Shown here: positions 47,838-57,723 of the stretch, in pieces
How positions within the stretch are numbered: position 1 is the stretch's first letter
Layout of the letters: every line of letters begins with the position of its first letter
DNA from: Paraglaciecola arctica BSs20135
GTDB taxonomy: Bacteria > Pseudomonadota > Gammaproteobacteria > Enterobacterales > Alteromonadaceae
Direction of reading: 5' to 3'
Assembly: GCF_000314995.1 (NCBI RefSeq)
Contig: NZ_BAEO01000058.1
Location: 1 to 64,000 of the forward strand
Length of the DNA: 64,000 nt
Made by a program: the position numbers and the translations under genes
Notes under the pieces: model-generated
Databases searched by the model: none
Told to the model about the DNA's origin: nothing
The model's input: the letters and a program-made list of their open reading frames with translations, nothing else

Positions 47838-48203
47838 ATGAAGCTAAACCCAGCCACCATTAGGATTAAAAATTTACGTTTACGTACTTATATTGGCATT
47901 AACGACGATGAAATCGTCAATATGCAAGATGTCGTCATCAACGTAAAAATACATTACCACGCAGATCAGGCAACAGATTCAGATGAAATGGACGATGCCC
48001 TCAATTACAAAACCATCACCAAAAGAATTATTAAATTGGTTGAAAACAATCGATTTTTTTTACTCGAAAAACTCACAGCTGATGTACTCGCTATAGCGGC
48101 AGAACACCCAAGAGTGAACTATGCTGAAGTAGAAGTGGATAAACCCCACGCCTTACGTTTCGCAGATTCAGTTTCTTTATGTTTATCATGCAGTAAAACC
48201 TAG
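47838..48203 (+). CDS. folX: Dihydroneopterin triphosphate 2'-epimerase
   Basis: The 121-residue enzyme starts at the ATG at 47838, which has TAGGAAG upstream; the in-frame text before it is not conserved. [19 protein letters not shown] and [11 protein letters not shown] resemble E. coli FolX closely, more so than FolB. It forms a pair with the yfcH-like gene 17 bp later, as in E. coli. Confidence 0.93.
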   Translation: MKLNPATIRIKNLRLRTYIGINDDEIVNMQDVVINVKIHYHADQATDSDEMDDALNYKTITKRIIKLVENNRFFLLEKLTADVLAIAAEHPRVNYAEVEVDKPHALRFADSVSLCLSCSKT

Positions 48204-48220
48204 TTGTATTCAGGGGACAA

Positions 48221-49123
48221 ATGAAAATACTTATCACCGGTGGTTCAGGCTTAATTGGTTCAAATCTTATCCCTATTCTGCGTCCATGCAATATTGCGGT
48301 TTACACCCGAAATGTGGCTATGGCTGAACAAATACTTGGTCATAAAATCCACTTTTTATCCACACTTTCCCATCTCAGCAACCTAGACGACTTTGATGTA
48401 GTGATTAATTTAGCCGGTGAACCCATTGCCGCCCAAAAATGGACTGATGAACAAAAACATAAAATCGAACAAAGTCGCTGGTCTATCACTAAAGAAATAG
48501 TGGCACTTATTAACGCCGGTGAAAATCCACCAAATTTATTGATCAGTGGTTCAGCGATAGGCTTTTATGGCCGCCAACAGGATCAAATTATTGATGAAAA
48601 CTTCTTACCTACTCATGATGAATTTAGCCATCACCTCTGCGAACGTTGGGAGTTTTTAGCCAACCAGGCACAGTCAGATAAAACTCGGGTGTGTATTTTA
48701 CGAACTGGAGTGGTCATTACTAAAAGAGGTGGCGCAATACAAAAAATGTTATTGCCATTTAAACTAGGTTTAGGCGGACCAATAGGTGACGGTACCCAAT
48801 ATATGTCATGGATACACCTTGAAGACATGCTGCAAGGTATCGCCCATTTAATTGCTAATAAAAGTTGTGAAGGCATTTATAATTTTACTGCACCTAACCC
48901 TGTCACCAATCAAGAATTTAGCCGTGAACTTGCCTCAGCGCTATCGCGCCCTTGTCTATTTAGAGTACCTAAATTTGTGCTCAGAATGATGATGGGCGAA
49001 ATGGCTGATTTAGTTTTATATGGCCAACGAGTTGTACCTAAACGCTTAGAAGAAAGTGGTTATAAATTTATCTATCCTAAAATATCCCAAGCTTTGGATT
49101 GTTTTCGTAAAAAAATAAAGTGA
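48221..49123 (+). CDS. yfcH: TIGR01777-family NAD(P)-dependent epimerase (YfcH)
   Basis: The 300-residue SDR-fold protein has the nucleotide motif ITGGSGLIGSNLIP, the active-site region ISGSAIGFYG (YxxxK-type site modified in this family) and a C-terminal DUF1731 domain (LSRPCLFRVPKFVLRMMMGE). Function is not established; related proteins affect cell division. Terminator downstream. Confidence 0.92.
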   Translation: MKILITGGSGLIGSNLIPILRPCNIAVYTRNVAMAEQILGHKIHFLSTLSHLSNLDDFDVVINLAGEPIAAQKWTDEQKHKIEQSRWSITKEIVALINAGENPPNLLISGSAIGFYGRQQDQIIDENFLPTHDEFSHHLCERWEFLANQAQSDKTRVCILRTGVVITKRGGAIQKMLLPFKLGLGGPIGDGTQYMSWIHLEDMLQGIAHLIANKSCEGIYNFTAPNPVTNQEFSRELASALSRPCLFRVPKFVLRMMMGEMADLVLYGQRVVPKRLEESGYKFIYPKISQALDCFRKKIK

Positions 49124-49159
49124 GAAATTGAGCAAGTAATCCAATCAGTATAAATAATC

Positions 49160-49194
49160 AAAAAAGTTGATACCCCAAAGTATCAACTTTTTTT
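49160..49194. terminator. Bidirectional terminator between yfcH and ybbP
   Basis: Perfect arms AAAAAAGTTGATAC and GTATCAACTTTTTT with a 6-base loop give a strong stem with a T run in both directions. It sits between convergent genes. Confidence 0.92.
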
Positions 49195-49198
49195 GTAT

Positions 49199-51733
49199 CT
49201 AAACCATCTGACGTAACAAATGACTGGTGTTGAGTGACAACAAGCGCCAGCACCCTAAAGCACCAAGAGTACCCACTACCACAGCTCCCGCTATTGGAGC
49301 AATAACCCAATACTCTAAATGCCAACTGGCGGGCATTTGGAATATTTGGGTCTGTAACATATACAAACTGAATTCATTAGCAGCAGCAGCCATCGCTCCT
49401 GCCACCACCCCAATAATCAGAAATTCAAACACCACACTGGCTCTTATCAATCTGCCTTTAGCCCCGAGTGTACGCAAGATAGCTAATTCTTGTTGGCGTT
49501 CATCCATACTAGCCTGCACTTGAGCAATAAGCACTAAGGCTCCTGCGGCTAATACTAATATCAGAATAAACTCTACCGCCAACGATACCTGATCAACGAT
49601 ATTTCGCAGCTGATTTATTCGCGCATCCACATCTATCAAAGTCACATTGGCAAAAGGTTGCATCAATACAGTGATATCCGCCTTGCGCTCTGTAGGTAAA
49701 TTAAAGCTAGAAATGTAGGTAGGAATAAAATTCTGTAACGCTCGAGGTTCTATCACAAAGAAAAAATTCGGCTGCATAGATTGCCAGTTAACATCCCTAA
49801 TACTGGTTACTTTAAGATCAATAATTTCACTACCAATATTAAAAGTTAACTTATCACCTAAGCTTAGTTGCATACGCTCTGAGATGCCTTTTTCAATAGA
49901 CACCTCATAAGGTCTTTGGGCGGCAGTATCACTATTGTTTTTTGCCCCAAACCATTGCCCGGCAACCACTTCACTACCCTGTTGTAGAGTTGTGTTCCAA
50001 GTTAAATTGGCTTCTCTTCCTAAGCCATCACGACCATTATTTTGTTCGTCTGGATCTTCTTTGGATACTGCAGTGCGCACTTTTTCATCGTTGACTGCAA
50101 CAAATCGCCCGCGAACCACAGGATAAAATTTATCAATAACAACTTGGTTACTTGCAAAATGTTGCTCTAGGTTTGGTTGCTGTGCTTGACTAATATTCAC
50201 CAAGAAATAGTTAGGCGTGCCTTGTGGTAACTGATTTTGCCATTGCTGTACCATGTCGTTACGCATCACTAAAACAATCAACAACAGCATAATAGTGACG
50301 GCAAAACTTATCAGTTGCACACTATTATCCATTGCTCGACGATGAATTCTCGCCCAAGCTAACTGCCAGGCACCCATTTTACCTTGACCGAGTTTACGCC
50401 CCACCCAAATCAAACCATAGGTCACAGCTAACAAACTCACTACCAAGATAATCCCTGAAACAAATAAAATAGCGCTGACTTTTAAATTTTGGCTATAGGC
50501 CCACATCAACAAAAATATAGCGCCGCCCGAAGCCACAAATTGGATTAACCTCGAACTTAAATTAGCCCCTAAGTCACGTCGTAATACCCGTAGTGGCGAT
50601 ACCGAAAACAGTTTCATTAAAGGATATAACGAAAATAATACCGCACACACAGTACCGGTGAAAATGGAAATAATAAGCGGGCGCCAATGCCACACATCTA
50701 TGGATACATCCACTTTATTGGCAATAGCCGCGACTACGAATTGTTGTATTATAAAGCCCAATATCACGCCTATAGTGATACCTAATGCGGTGATAAATAG
50801 GATCTGTAAAAGATAGATTTGTTGCACCATTTTTTTCGGTGCACCTAAGGTTTTCATAATAGCGACTGGGTCGTAATGTCGCATGCTATAGCGCTGCGCA
50901 GCCACAGCAATAGAAACAGCGGCTAAAACAATGGCTAACAAACTGGCCAACAAAAAGTATTGCCCTGCCCGTCCTACCGCTCGGCCTATGCCGGATTCAT
51001 CGTCTTCAATCGAGTCCCAATCATGGATTTCCCTGTCGAGTTGCGGCTCCAGCCAATCGTAATAATTATCCAAATCGCCACTATCGCCGGTAAAAAAATA
51101 GCTGTAATTAATTCTGCTTCCGGGACCTTCAACCTTAGTTGCGGCCAAATCTACTTTTGAAATCAATATTTTGGGATCACCTCCAAATACACTAAATCCA
51201 GCGTCGGGCACTTCGGTCAACACTTTGCTGACCTTAAATATTTTGTCACCTACTTCAATGTTGTCACCGACTTTAATGGCTAAAGTCTGGAACAATTGAG
51301 ATTCAATCCAAGCCTCTCCAGACTCAGGTAGACGGTTTATGGCAACTCCCGGTGAGAAAGGCTCATCAGCGACTTTAACTGTGCCTTTAAGTGGATAACC
51401 TATACCTGCGGCTCTTAAATCCACTAAGTCCATTTGTTCATTGGCAAATACCATTGAACGGGCATAAGTTTGATGAGCCGTGTTTAAGCCCATATCTTTG
51501 GCTTTTTCAATCCAAGCAAGGTCAACAGGACTGTTTGAATCAAGTACTCTGTCGGCAGCAATAAACTCAGCACTTTTTTCAGTTAATGCTGATTTAAGCC
51601 GTTCACTAAATAATGAAAGTGATAACACAGAGGCCACAGACAGAATAATAGCCAGTAGTATAATAGTTAACTCGCCACGTTTGGTTTCATGACGAAACAA
51701 GCGCCAAGCTAGACTGAAGGTATGATTCGTCAT
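49199..51733 (-). CDS. ybbP: ABC transporter permease (YbbP/FtsX-like)
   Basis: The permease of about 844 residues has two MacB/FtsX-type halves, each with a membrane block and extracytoplasmic domain. Examples are LLASLLAIVLAAVSIAVAAQ plus MRHYDPVAIMKTLGAPKK, and VEFILILVLAAGALVLIAQV plus QELAILRTLGAKG. The ATG at 51733 follows the ybbA stop by 4 bases; an upstream TTG at 51781 overlaps ybbA and is not used. It pairs with YbbA; the substrate is unknown but may be a lipid or membrane protein. Confidence 0.9.
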   Translation of the reverse strand: MTNHTFSLAWRLFRHETKRGELTIILLAIILSVASVLSLSLFSERLKSALTEKSAEFIAADRVLDSNSPVDLAWIEKAKDMGLNTAHQTYARSMVFANEQMDLVDLRAAGIGYPLKGTVKVADEPFSPGVAINRLPESGEAWIESQLFQTLAIKVGDNIEVGDKIFKVSKVLTEVPDAGFSVFGGDPKILISKVDLAATKVEGPGSRINYSYFFTGDSGDLDNYYDWLEPQLDREIHDWDSIEDDESGIGRAVGRAGQYFLLASLLAIVLAAVSIAVAAQRYSMRHYDPVAIMKTLGAPKKMVQQIYLLQILFITALGITIGVILGFIIQQFVVAAIANKVDVSIDVWHWRPLIISIFTGTVCAVLFSLYPLMKLFSVSPLRVLRRDLGANLSSRLIQFVASGGAIFLLMWAYSQNLKVSAILFVSGIILVVSLLAVTYGLIWVGRKLGQGKMGAWQLAWARIHRRAMDNSVQLISFAVTIMLLLIVLVMRNDMVQQWQNQLPQGTPNYFLVNISQAQQPNLEQHFASNQVVIDKFYPVVRGRFVAVNDEKVRTAVSKEDPDEQNNGRDGLGREANLTWNTTLQQGSEVVAGQWFGAKNNSDTAAQRPYEVSIEKGISERMQLSLGDKLTFNIGSEIIDLKVTSIRDVNWQSMQPNFFFVIEPRALQNFIPTYISSFNLPTERKADITVLMQPFANVTLIDVDARINQLRNIVDQVSLAVEFILILVLAAGALVLIAQVQASMDERQQELAILRTLGAKGRLIRASVVFEFLIIGVVAGAMAAAANEFSLYMLQTQIFQMPASWHLEYWVIAPIAGAVVVGTLGALGCWRLLSLNTSHLLRQMV

Positions 51734-51737
51734 AGCA

Positions 51738-52457
51738 CTAACCCACTTTCTGAGCGGCTTGCTCGGTTGTTGTGTTTGCAAAAACCTCAGTCAACTCACC
51801 AGCTTGCATATGTAACTGACGCTGACATTTGCCAGCCAGCACTGGATCATGAGTCACCAATACCAAAGTGGTATTGGAGTTTTGATTTAACTCAAACAAT
51901 AATTTTTCAATTTTGTCACTGTTGGCCGCATCTAAATTACCCGTGGGTTCATCAGCAAATAAAATTTTGGGTTGGGAAATAAAGGCTCTCGCTATCGCCA
52001 CACGTTGTTGCTCACCACCTGATAATTGATTGGGGTAGTGACTGGCTCGGTGATCTAGGCCAACCTGTTTTAAGATATCTAATGCTCTTTTCTTAGCATC
52101 ATCATGTCCGGCTATTTCAGCTGGTAACATAATATTTTCAAGGGCAGTTAAACTTTGAACTAACATAAAACTTTGAAAAATAAAGCCTACTTTCGCCCCT
52201 CGTAATTGAGCTCGTTGTTCTTCGTCCATATTATGCATAGCTTGACCATCTATGAATATTTCCCCATCGCTCACTTCATCAAGTCCAGCTAATAAGCTAA
52301 GCAAGGTAGATTTTCCGGATCCTGACGCGCCTACTATGGCAACCGACTCACCCGCCTTGACTTCAAAGCTAATTGGCTTGAGGATCTGTAATTGACCTTG
52401 AGTCGTAGTAACTGTTTTGCTAATACCGTTTGTCTTAATCATAGTTGTAGGAGTCAT
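51738..52457 (-). CDS. ybbA: ABC transporter ATP-binding protein (YbbA, LolD/MacB class)
   Basis: The ATPase of about 239 residues has Walker A GASGSGKSTLL, the Q-loop, signature LSGGEQQRVAIARAF, Walker B ILFADEPTGN and the H-loop VTHDP. The ATG at 52457 is taken as the start; an upstream TTG (52478) is in frame but runs into tesA. It energises the YbbP permease. It is divergent from tesA, with the two start codons separated by one base. Confidence 0.92.
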   Translation of the reverse strand: MTPTTMIKTNGISKTVTTTQGQLQILKPISFEVKAGESVAIVGASGSGKSTLLSLLAGLDEVSDGEIFIDGQAMHNMDEEQRAQLRGAKVGFIFQSFMLVQSLTALENIMLPAEIAGHDDAKKRALDILKQVGLDHRASHYPNQLSGGEQQRVAIARAFISQPKILFADEPTGNLDAANSDKIEKLLFELNQNSNTTLVLVTHDPVLAGKCQRQLHMQAGELTEVFANTTTEQAAQKVG

Positions 52458-52458
52458 A

Positions 52459-53100
52459 GTGCTGTTTCTTAATACCAATTCGTTACGAAATAAAATTTAT
52501 ACATTATTAATCTTTATACCCTTATTACTGATTTCAGATCAGTTACAGGCTAAAGAAACAAAGTTATTGATTCTAGGTGATAGCCTAAGTGCAGCTTATG
52601 GTCTAAAGCAAGAGCAAGGCTGGGTAAGTTTGTTACAAGATGCGTGGCAAGATCAAGAGATCAATATTGTTAATGCCGCAATCAGCGGTGAAACCACAGA
52701 TGGCGCCCTTGCCAGATTACCAAGGTTACTGGAGCAACATCAACCCACACATATTTATGTTGAGCTAGGAGGAAATGACGGACTGCAGGGCCATCCAGTG
52801 AATAAGATGCGCGATAACTTGCAGAAAATCATTCAATTGTCGCAAACAAGTGAGGTAAAAGTCATATTGCAACAAATGCAAATACCGACTAATTATGGCA
52901 AACGATACACCCAGATGTTTTCTAATACCTATGTTGATTTGGCGACAAAACACGACTTAGTATTACTGCCTTTTTTCTTAGAGAACATAGCGTTAGATAA
53001 AAATTTAATGCAAAGGGATGGCATCCATCCGACTGCCGAAGCACAAATTGTAATAGCAAAAGAGATGCAAAAAGCATTAAGGGAGATTATTTTACCCTAG
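52459..53100 (+). CDS. tesA: Multifunctional esterase / lysophospholipase L1
   Basis: The protein of about 213 residues starts at the GTG at 52459, which has TAGGAG upstream, then a signal peptide (IYTLLIFIPLLLISDQLQA). The SGNH-hydrolase blocks are complete: LGDSLSAAYG (Ser), GGETTDGAL-type block II, ELGGNDGLQG (Asn) and DGIHPTAEAQ (Asp, His). It is a periplasmic thioesterase/protease I. It shares a head-to-head start with ybbA, as in E. coli. Confidence 0.93.
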   Translation: MLFLNTNSLRNKIYTLLIFIPLLLISDQLQAKETKLLILGDSLSAAYGLKQEQGWVSLLQDAWQDQEINIVNAAISGETTDGALARLPRLLEQHQPTHIYVELGGNDGLQGHPVNKMRDNLQKIIQLSQTSEVKVILQQMQIPTNYGKRYTQMFSNTYVDLATKHDLVLLPFFLENIALDKNLMQRDGIHPTAEAQIVIAKEMQKALREIILP

Positions 53101-53163
53101 CAGAATAAAAAATTACCGACTAGAATGGAGTGATATTCATTCTATTAAAAATAGGAGTACGAT

Positions 53164-53346
53164 GTGGAAATTGGTTCATCAGGTGCAGGTTCACTGGCGC
53201 AGACTACAGCGACTCAAACAGGCTCTGTACAGCAGGTCAATAGAGCTGAACAACAAGCAGTGTTAGAAACATCAGCCCCGCAAGAGAGTCAACCGCCTCC
53301 GGCACAAGACCAGCGAGTAGGCAGTTTAGTCGATATTAGCGTTTAA
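53164..53346 (+). CDS. Small protein of unknown function (60 aa)
   Basis: GTG start at 53164 with AGGAG six bases upstream, then 60 residues rich in Gln, Ser and Ala, ending SLVDISV. It has low complexity with a hydrophobic tail. A strong terminator follows at once, which supports it as a real transcript. No family is recognised. Confidence 0.6.
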   Translation: MEIGSSGAGSLAQTTATQTGSVQQVNRAEQQAVLETSAPQESQPPPAQDQRVGSLVDISV

Positions 53347-53361
53347 AAATCAAAATAAAAA

Positions 53362-53387
53362 AAACCGAGTTAATTTACTCGGTTTTT
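53362..53387. terminator. Bidirectional terminator
   Basis: AAACCGAGT and ACTCGGTTT arms with a 6-base loop, A-rich before and T-rich after, lie between the convergent small-protein gene and the amidohydrolase gene. Confidence 0.88.
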
Positions 53388-53405
53388 ATTGTCTTTATTT
53401 ATCCA

Positions 53406-54686
53406 TTACGGACGAACATATTGCATGGGTTTATCCGTTTGTAACTTCAGGTAGCGATCTCTAAGTTTACTTTGCCTAGACTGCATCTTGACTGGCTCTC
53501 CTGCAATTAAGACCATTTCCGCAGCTTCCGTTACTTCAAGAGGGTCGCCTGACCAAATCACCACATCAGCTATTTTTCCGGCTTCGAGGCTACCCAACGT
53601 ATCATCAATGCCATATAACTTTGCCACGTTGATAGTTAAGGCCGCTAGCCCCTGCTCCCAAATTAATCCATTGGCAACGGCGTTACCTGCGTGCTGTCTT
53701 GCTAAGCGGATATTGTGGGTTTCCATGCCAATACTAACTTGTACACCAGCATCAGCTAACCGACCGGCATTTTTAAGTGTGGCTCCGAGCTGATCAAAAC
53801 TAGAAGGTAAATTAGCTTCAGGATTAAGGATCACTGGAATATTGTTATCTGCCAACTCCTTAGCTACTCGCCAACCTTCAGTTGCATAAGTGATCACAAT
53901 ATTTAATTGTGAATGACGTTGTTTTAAAGCAATAACCTGCCTGATATCAGCCGCTCTGCGAGCATCCACTAGAAGCGGTATTTCACCTTTAACTAAGGGA
54001 ATTAATGCCACGATATCCGTCCGACTCAATTCGCCATGCCATTCATCCCTTGGAGAGAGCGATTTACCCACTGCAAACTTGGCTTCAGCAAGGGCTTTTT
54101 CTAAGCTTACCCAAAGTACACTGCGAGAGCCTCCTATAGTGTCAGCTCCACCATTACCAACTCTAGTGCTGATAAAGGCTCGTGCTTGGATTAAAGGAGT
54201 GCTGGTATCGCCTAAAGTAATCAAAGCTCCTTGCCCGTTAAACAATTGCCCGGTGCGACCCATTGAGGTTGCTGCTGAGGTCACGCCTTCAATCCGTGCA
54301 ATCGCCATTAACGAAGAATCAGGGTTAATGGCATAAGACACATCAAACGCAGCGCCTGTTGCAGAAATGCTAGTCAAACTTGAATTACTGTCATTGGTAC
54401 CGGCAGAAAAACCCACGTCAACTAACCCCAACGAGGTACTTGCGCCAATCAACCCAGGCGTTACCACTTTACCTTTGGCGTCAATAATTTCGTATCCCGC
54501 TAAAGCAACCTCACCTTGCATTACTTTTTGAATTTTACCGTCTTTAATAAGCACAGTGGCATTATCAACCGTCCCTTGTGACGACATGGTATGTACCTTA
54601 GCCCCCACAATAGCGATACTTTTAGCACCAACAAATGGAGTCAATAACATACTACCAAGTAATAAATATTTAATTAGTGTGTTCAT
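53406..54686 (-). CDS. Exported amidohydrolase-like protein lacking the HxH metal motif
   Basis: The 426-residue amidohydrolase-fold protein has a signal peptide (YLLLGSMLLTPFVGA). The imidazolonepropionase-like N-terminal strand set is present (KVVTPGLIGASTSLGLV), but the usual HxH after PGLID is replaced by AST/S, so the metal site is probably lost or changed. The C-terminal IADVVIWSGDPLEV is normal. It overlaps the upstream amidohydrolase gene by 4 bp (ATGA) and may be its regulatory or structural partner. Confidence 0.85.
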   Translation of the reverse strand: MNTLIKYLLLGSMLLTPFVGAKSIAIVGAKVHTMSSQGTVDNATVLIKDGKIQKVMQGEVALAGYEIIDAKGKVVTPGLIGASTSLGLVDVGFSAGTNDSNSSLTSISATGAAFDVSYAINPDSSLMAIARIEGVTSAATSMGRTGQLFNGQGALITLGDTSTPLIQARAFISTRVGNGGADTIGGSRSVLWVSLEKALAEAKFAVGKSLSPRDEWHGELSRTDIVALIPLVKGEIPLLVDARRAADIRQVIALKQRHSQLNIVITYATEGWRVAKELADNNIPVILNPEANLPSSFDQLGATLKNAGRLADAGVQVSIGMETHNIRLARQHAGNAVANGLIWEQGLAALTINVAKLYGIDDTLGSLEAGKIADVVIWSGDPLEVTEAAEMVLIAGEPVKMQSRQSKLRDRYLKLQTDKPMQYVRP

Positions 54687-56107
54687 TTGCTGTCTCCTTC
54701 ACCGGGTTGTCCTAGTTCAAAATCACTCACTGGCCATGAGGCTGGATCATTGCGGTCATATATTAACGCCCCGTCTAAATAAACATGTTCAGCTTGGGCA
54801 TAGGTCGAAAACGGATCGGCACTCCAAATCACCACATCAGCATTTTTACCTGTTTCCAATGAGCCTGTTTGCTCAAAAATCCCCAAAGACTTAGCAGGAT
54901 TAGCTGATAACCATTGCCAAGCATCTGCCTGACTAATGTCGATGCCCGCTCGACGACCATTGGCCCATGCTTTGGCAGCTTCTTGATTCAACCTTTGGAT
55001 ACCCAAGTCACTATCAGAATGCACTATGGTGCAGGCTTTAGCTGCATGTACCATAGGTATATTTTCTTGAATTCCATCATAAGCCTCTAATTTAAATCCC
55101 CACCAATCAGCCCACATCGCCGAACACACCTCAGCTTCTGCGAGTTGATCGGCTATTTTGTATGCCTCAACAGCATGATGAAACGCCGCTATTTTGTAAT
55201 TAAACTCTTTCATTACATCCAGCATAGTGGCCATATCGTCAGCACGATAACAATGCATATGCACCAGAATTTCGCCTTTTAGTGCTAAAGCTAGAGTTTC
55301 AAGTTTTAGGTCGCGTTTGGGTATTTTAGCGTCTTTTTTACCAGCTTCGTGGTCAGCATAATAATTGTCCCAGGTACGCTGGTAGTTTTGTGCATCGGCC
55401 CAGGCTTGCCTGTAACCGGCCACATTACCCATACGTGTTGAAGGGCCCCCTTTTTTACCATATACCCTTTTTGGGTTTTCGCCGCAGGCCATTTTCATAC
55501 CATAAGGAGCATCAGGAAATTTCATATCTTGCACTGTTGTGCCCGGTAAATTTTTGACTGTCACTCCTCGGCCACCAACTAAGTTGGCTGAGCCAGGAAG
55601 TATTTGCATAACAGTGACACCACCAGCCAAAGCTCGTTGAAAGCCAGCATCTTGCGGCCAAATAGAATGTTCAGCCCAAACCTCAGCAGTCACAGGGTTG
55701 GTTGCCTCGTTACCATCAGAATGCGCAGTACCACCGGGCGCCGGGTACACACCTAGATGACTATGCACATCGATTATACCTGGGGTCACCCATTTACCTT
55801 TAGCATCAACAGTCACACCATCATCAGGCAAAGATAAATCATTACCTATAGCGACAATTTTACCATCTTGTAGCAATACCGAGCTGTTATTAAAAATCCC
55901 ACCTATGCCATCTAAAATCGTAGCATTAGTAATCAAAACACTTTTGCTGGGAATAGGTTTGTAGGTACTTGGGAACGGGTTTGCATTGATTTGAAACGCT
56001 GGCTCATTGGCTTTATCTTCGCTTGAGTCTGAGCAACCCAGCAAAGTTAATAGACTCGCAACGGCAGCTAATTTAAATAGCTGGCGCTTATTATCTAAAA
56101 TATTCAT
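54683..56107 (-). CDS. Amidohydrolase lipoprotein
   Basis: The 474-residue metal-dependent hydrolase has a lipoprotein signal (LAAVASLLTLLGCSDSS, lipobox LLGC). The metal motif GIIDVHSHLG is intact, with later ligands in LVHMHCYRA and AAFHHAVE and the final Asp in TIVHSDSDLG. ADVVIWSADPFS closes the fold. The substrate is unknown; the imidazolonepropionase-like family includes peptidases and lactonases. First gene of a two-gene unit with the degenerate homologue. Confidence 0.88.
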   Translation of the reverse strand: MNILDNKRQLFKLAAVASLLTLLGCSDSSEDKANEPAFQINANPFPSTYKPIPSKSVLITNATILDGIGGIFNNSSVLLQDGKIVAIGNDLSLPDDGVTVDAKGKWVTPGIIDVHSHLGVYPAPGGTAHSDGNEATNPVTAEVWAEHSIWPQDAGFQRALAGGVTVMQILPGSANLVGGRGVTVKNLPGTTVQDMKFPDAPYGMKMACGENPKRVYGKKGGPSTRMGNVAGYRQAWADAQNYQRTWDNYYADHEAGKKDAKIPKRDLKLETLALALKGEILVHMHCYRADDMATMLDVMKEFNYKIAAFHHAVEAYKIADQLAEAEVCSAMWADWWGFKLEAYDGIQENIPMVHAAKACTIVHSDSDLGIQRLNQEAAKAWANGRRAGIDISQADAWQWLSANPAKSLGIFEQTGSLETGKNADVVIWSADPFSTYAQAEHVYLDGALIYDRNDPASWPVSDFELGQPGEGDSK

Positions 56108-56196
56108 ATTTATCCCTGATATTCTGTTGTTATTATGGGTACAAGATGTAATCTTAATTGTTTACACCTAATCCTAATAACATTTACAGAATTTTA

Positions 56197-57123
56197 CTAG
56201 GATTGGATATGTCGCAAAATATCTTCCGCACTTTTCAATGCGCGAATACGCATAAACAAAGCCTCTGCTTGTGGATATTGACGACTCAAATACCCCAACC
56301 ATTGCTTCACACGATTAGGATAATATTTACCTTTATCACCAAACAATTCGTAACCAGAATATCGCACCAACAAGGCTTTAACTTGCTCCCATGGCATATG
56401 CTGCTCAGTGTTTTTAATCACTTGTGCCAAATTCGGCATCGCCAAAGCACCTCTGCCGAGCATGACATTTTCGCATTCTGATTGTTGTTGGCAATTGAAT
56501 GCATCATGCTCATTCCAGATTTCGCCATTGGCCACGATCGGAATATCAACTTGCTGTTTTATCTTCGCAATCCAATCCCAATAAGCAGGAGGTTTATAAC
56601 CATCGACTTTAGTTCGCGCATGAATGACCAATGAATCAGCCCCAGCTTCAGCAATGGCCTGTGCATTAGCAATTGCCAACGAAGTGTCATCAAAGCCTAA
56701 ACGCATTTTGGCACTTACAGCTTGGTCTTTAGGAACAGCTTGGCGCACTGCTCTAACAATCTGGTATATAGTTTCAGGTTCGCGCAGCAACACTGCTCCC
56801 CCCTTACTTTTGTTTACGGTTTTAGCAGGGCAACCAAAGTTAAGATCCACACCGTGTGAGCCTAATTCAATTGCGCGAAACGCATTTTCCGCTAACCAAT
56901 CAGCATGCTGACCCAACAATTGTACTTTTACTGGCACACCGCTTGGTGTGAAACCTTGATTGTGTAATTCAGGGCACATCCGATAAAACACACGTTTAGG
57001 CATCAATTGATCAACAATTCGCACAAATTCGGTGACACACAAATCAAAGCCACCCACTTGGGTCAACATGTCGCGCATCAGGTGATCAACTACCCCTTCC
57101 ATCGGGGCTAAAGTAATATGCAT
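56197..57123 (-). CDS. dusC: tRNA-dihydrouridine(16) synthase
   Basis: The 308-residue FMN enzyme has the start LAPMEGVVDHLMRD, the catalytic Cys in DLNFGCPAKTVNKSKGGA, ligand His/Arg in VIHARTKVDGY, and VANGEIWNEHD. The length and the FVRIVDQLMP region fit DusC rather than DusA or DusB. It reduces U16 of tRNA. Confidence 0.92.
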   Translation of the reverse strand: MHITLAPMEGVVDHLMRDMLTQVGGFDLCVTEFVRIVDQLMPKRVFYRMCPELHNQGFTPSGVPVKVQLLGQHADWLAENAFRAIELGSHGVDLNFGCPAKTVNKSKGGAVLLREPETIYQIVRAVRQAVPKDQAVSAKMRLGFDDTSLAIANAQAIAEAGADSLVIHARTKVDGYKPPAYWDWIAKIKQQVDIPIVANGEIWNEHDAFNCQQQSECENVMLGRGALAMPNLAQVIKNTEQHMPWEQVKALLVRYSGYELFGDKGKYYPNRVKQWLGYLSRQYPQAEALFMRIRALKSAEDILRHIQS

Positions 57124-57208
57124 TGTTAGGGGATTGTTATAGTGGCAAGTAGGACTGACTATTTTAGCAAAAAAAGAAATCCGAGAAGCAGCTTAATCCA
57201 ACAGAAAG

Positions 57209-57409
57209 CTAAAAAGGCCTGCTATTTTTGCAGTTTTTCTTACGGGATCCACAGAGAACTAATATTTCGCGCTTTTTTTTATCATCAGCTTGGCCCCAAA
57301 TCAAAATTTCATCTATGACTCTAAAGCAGCCTAAACACATATCTTTGTCATCTAAACAACAATTCCGGACACAAGGAGACTGTATTTCATTAGGAGTTGG
57401 GCTAATCAT
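57209..57409 (-). CDS. DUF1289 family protein
   Basis: The 66-residue protein has a four-cysteine motif, SPCVRNCCLDDKDMCLGCFR, and the conserved WGQADDKKKREIL helix. It probably binds zinc or an iron-sulfur cluster. Proteins of this family often neighbour dus genes. Confidence 0.88.
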   Translation of the reverse strand: MISPTPNEIQSPCVRNCCLDDKDMCLGCFRVIDEILIWGQADDKKKREILVLCGSRKKNCKNSRPF

Positions 57410-57723
57410 TACGCGCGCTTACACCGACTAAAATCTGTATCTATTGTTTACGCATAATACGTTGTAGATCTTGAACTGTCTGTAATTTAATCATCTGCCC
57501 AGCCGATTTTTAATTGGTTTAATAAAATACCTAAAAACACATCACAATATCTTCGGCAACCTTATTTAGACCATATATAGCTAAATGTCAGCGACATAAA
57601 ATCAACAAACAGGTCTATCCGAGGCACAGAACCAAGAATAATCAAACAAGTGGTAAGACCAGTAAATTTACTGCTATACTCTAACAAAATTTATCAACCC
57701 CCTTTTTTTGTTGGAGTTCTACA
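57410..57723. other. Intergenic region, no gene seen
   Basis: The 314 bases upstream of the acyl-CoA dehydrogenase gene hold its promoter; TTGGAG before the ATG is the ribosome binding site. No other structure is recognised. Confidence 0.4.
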
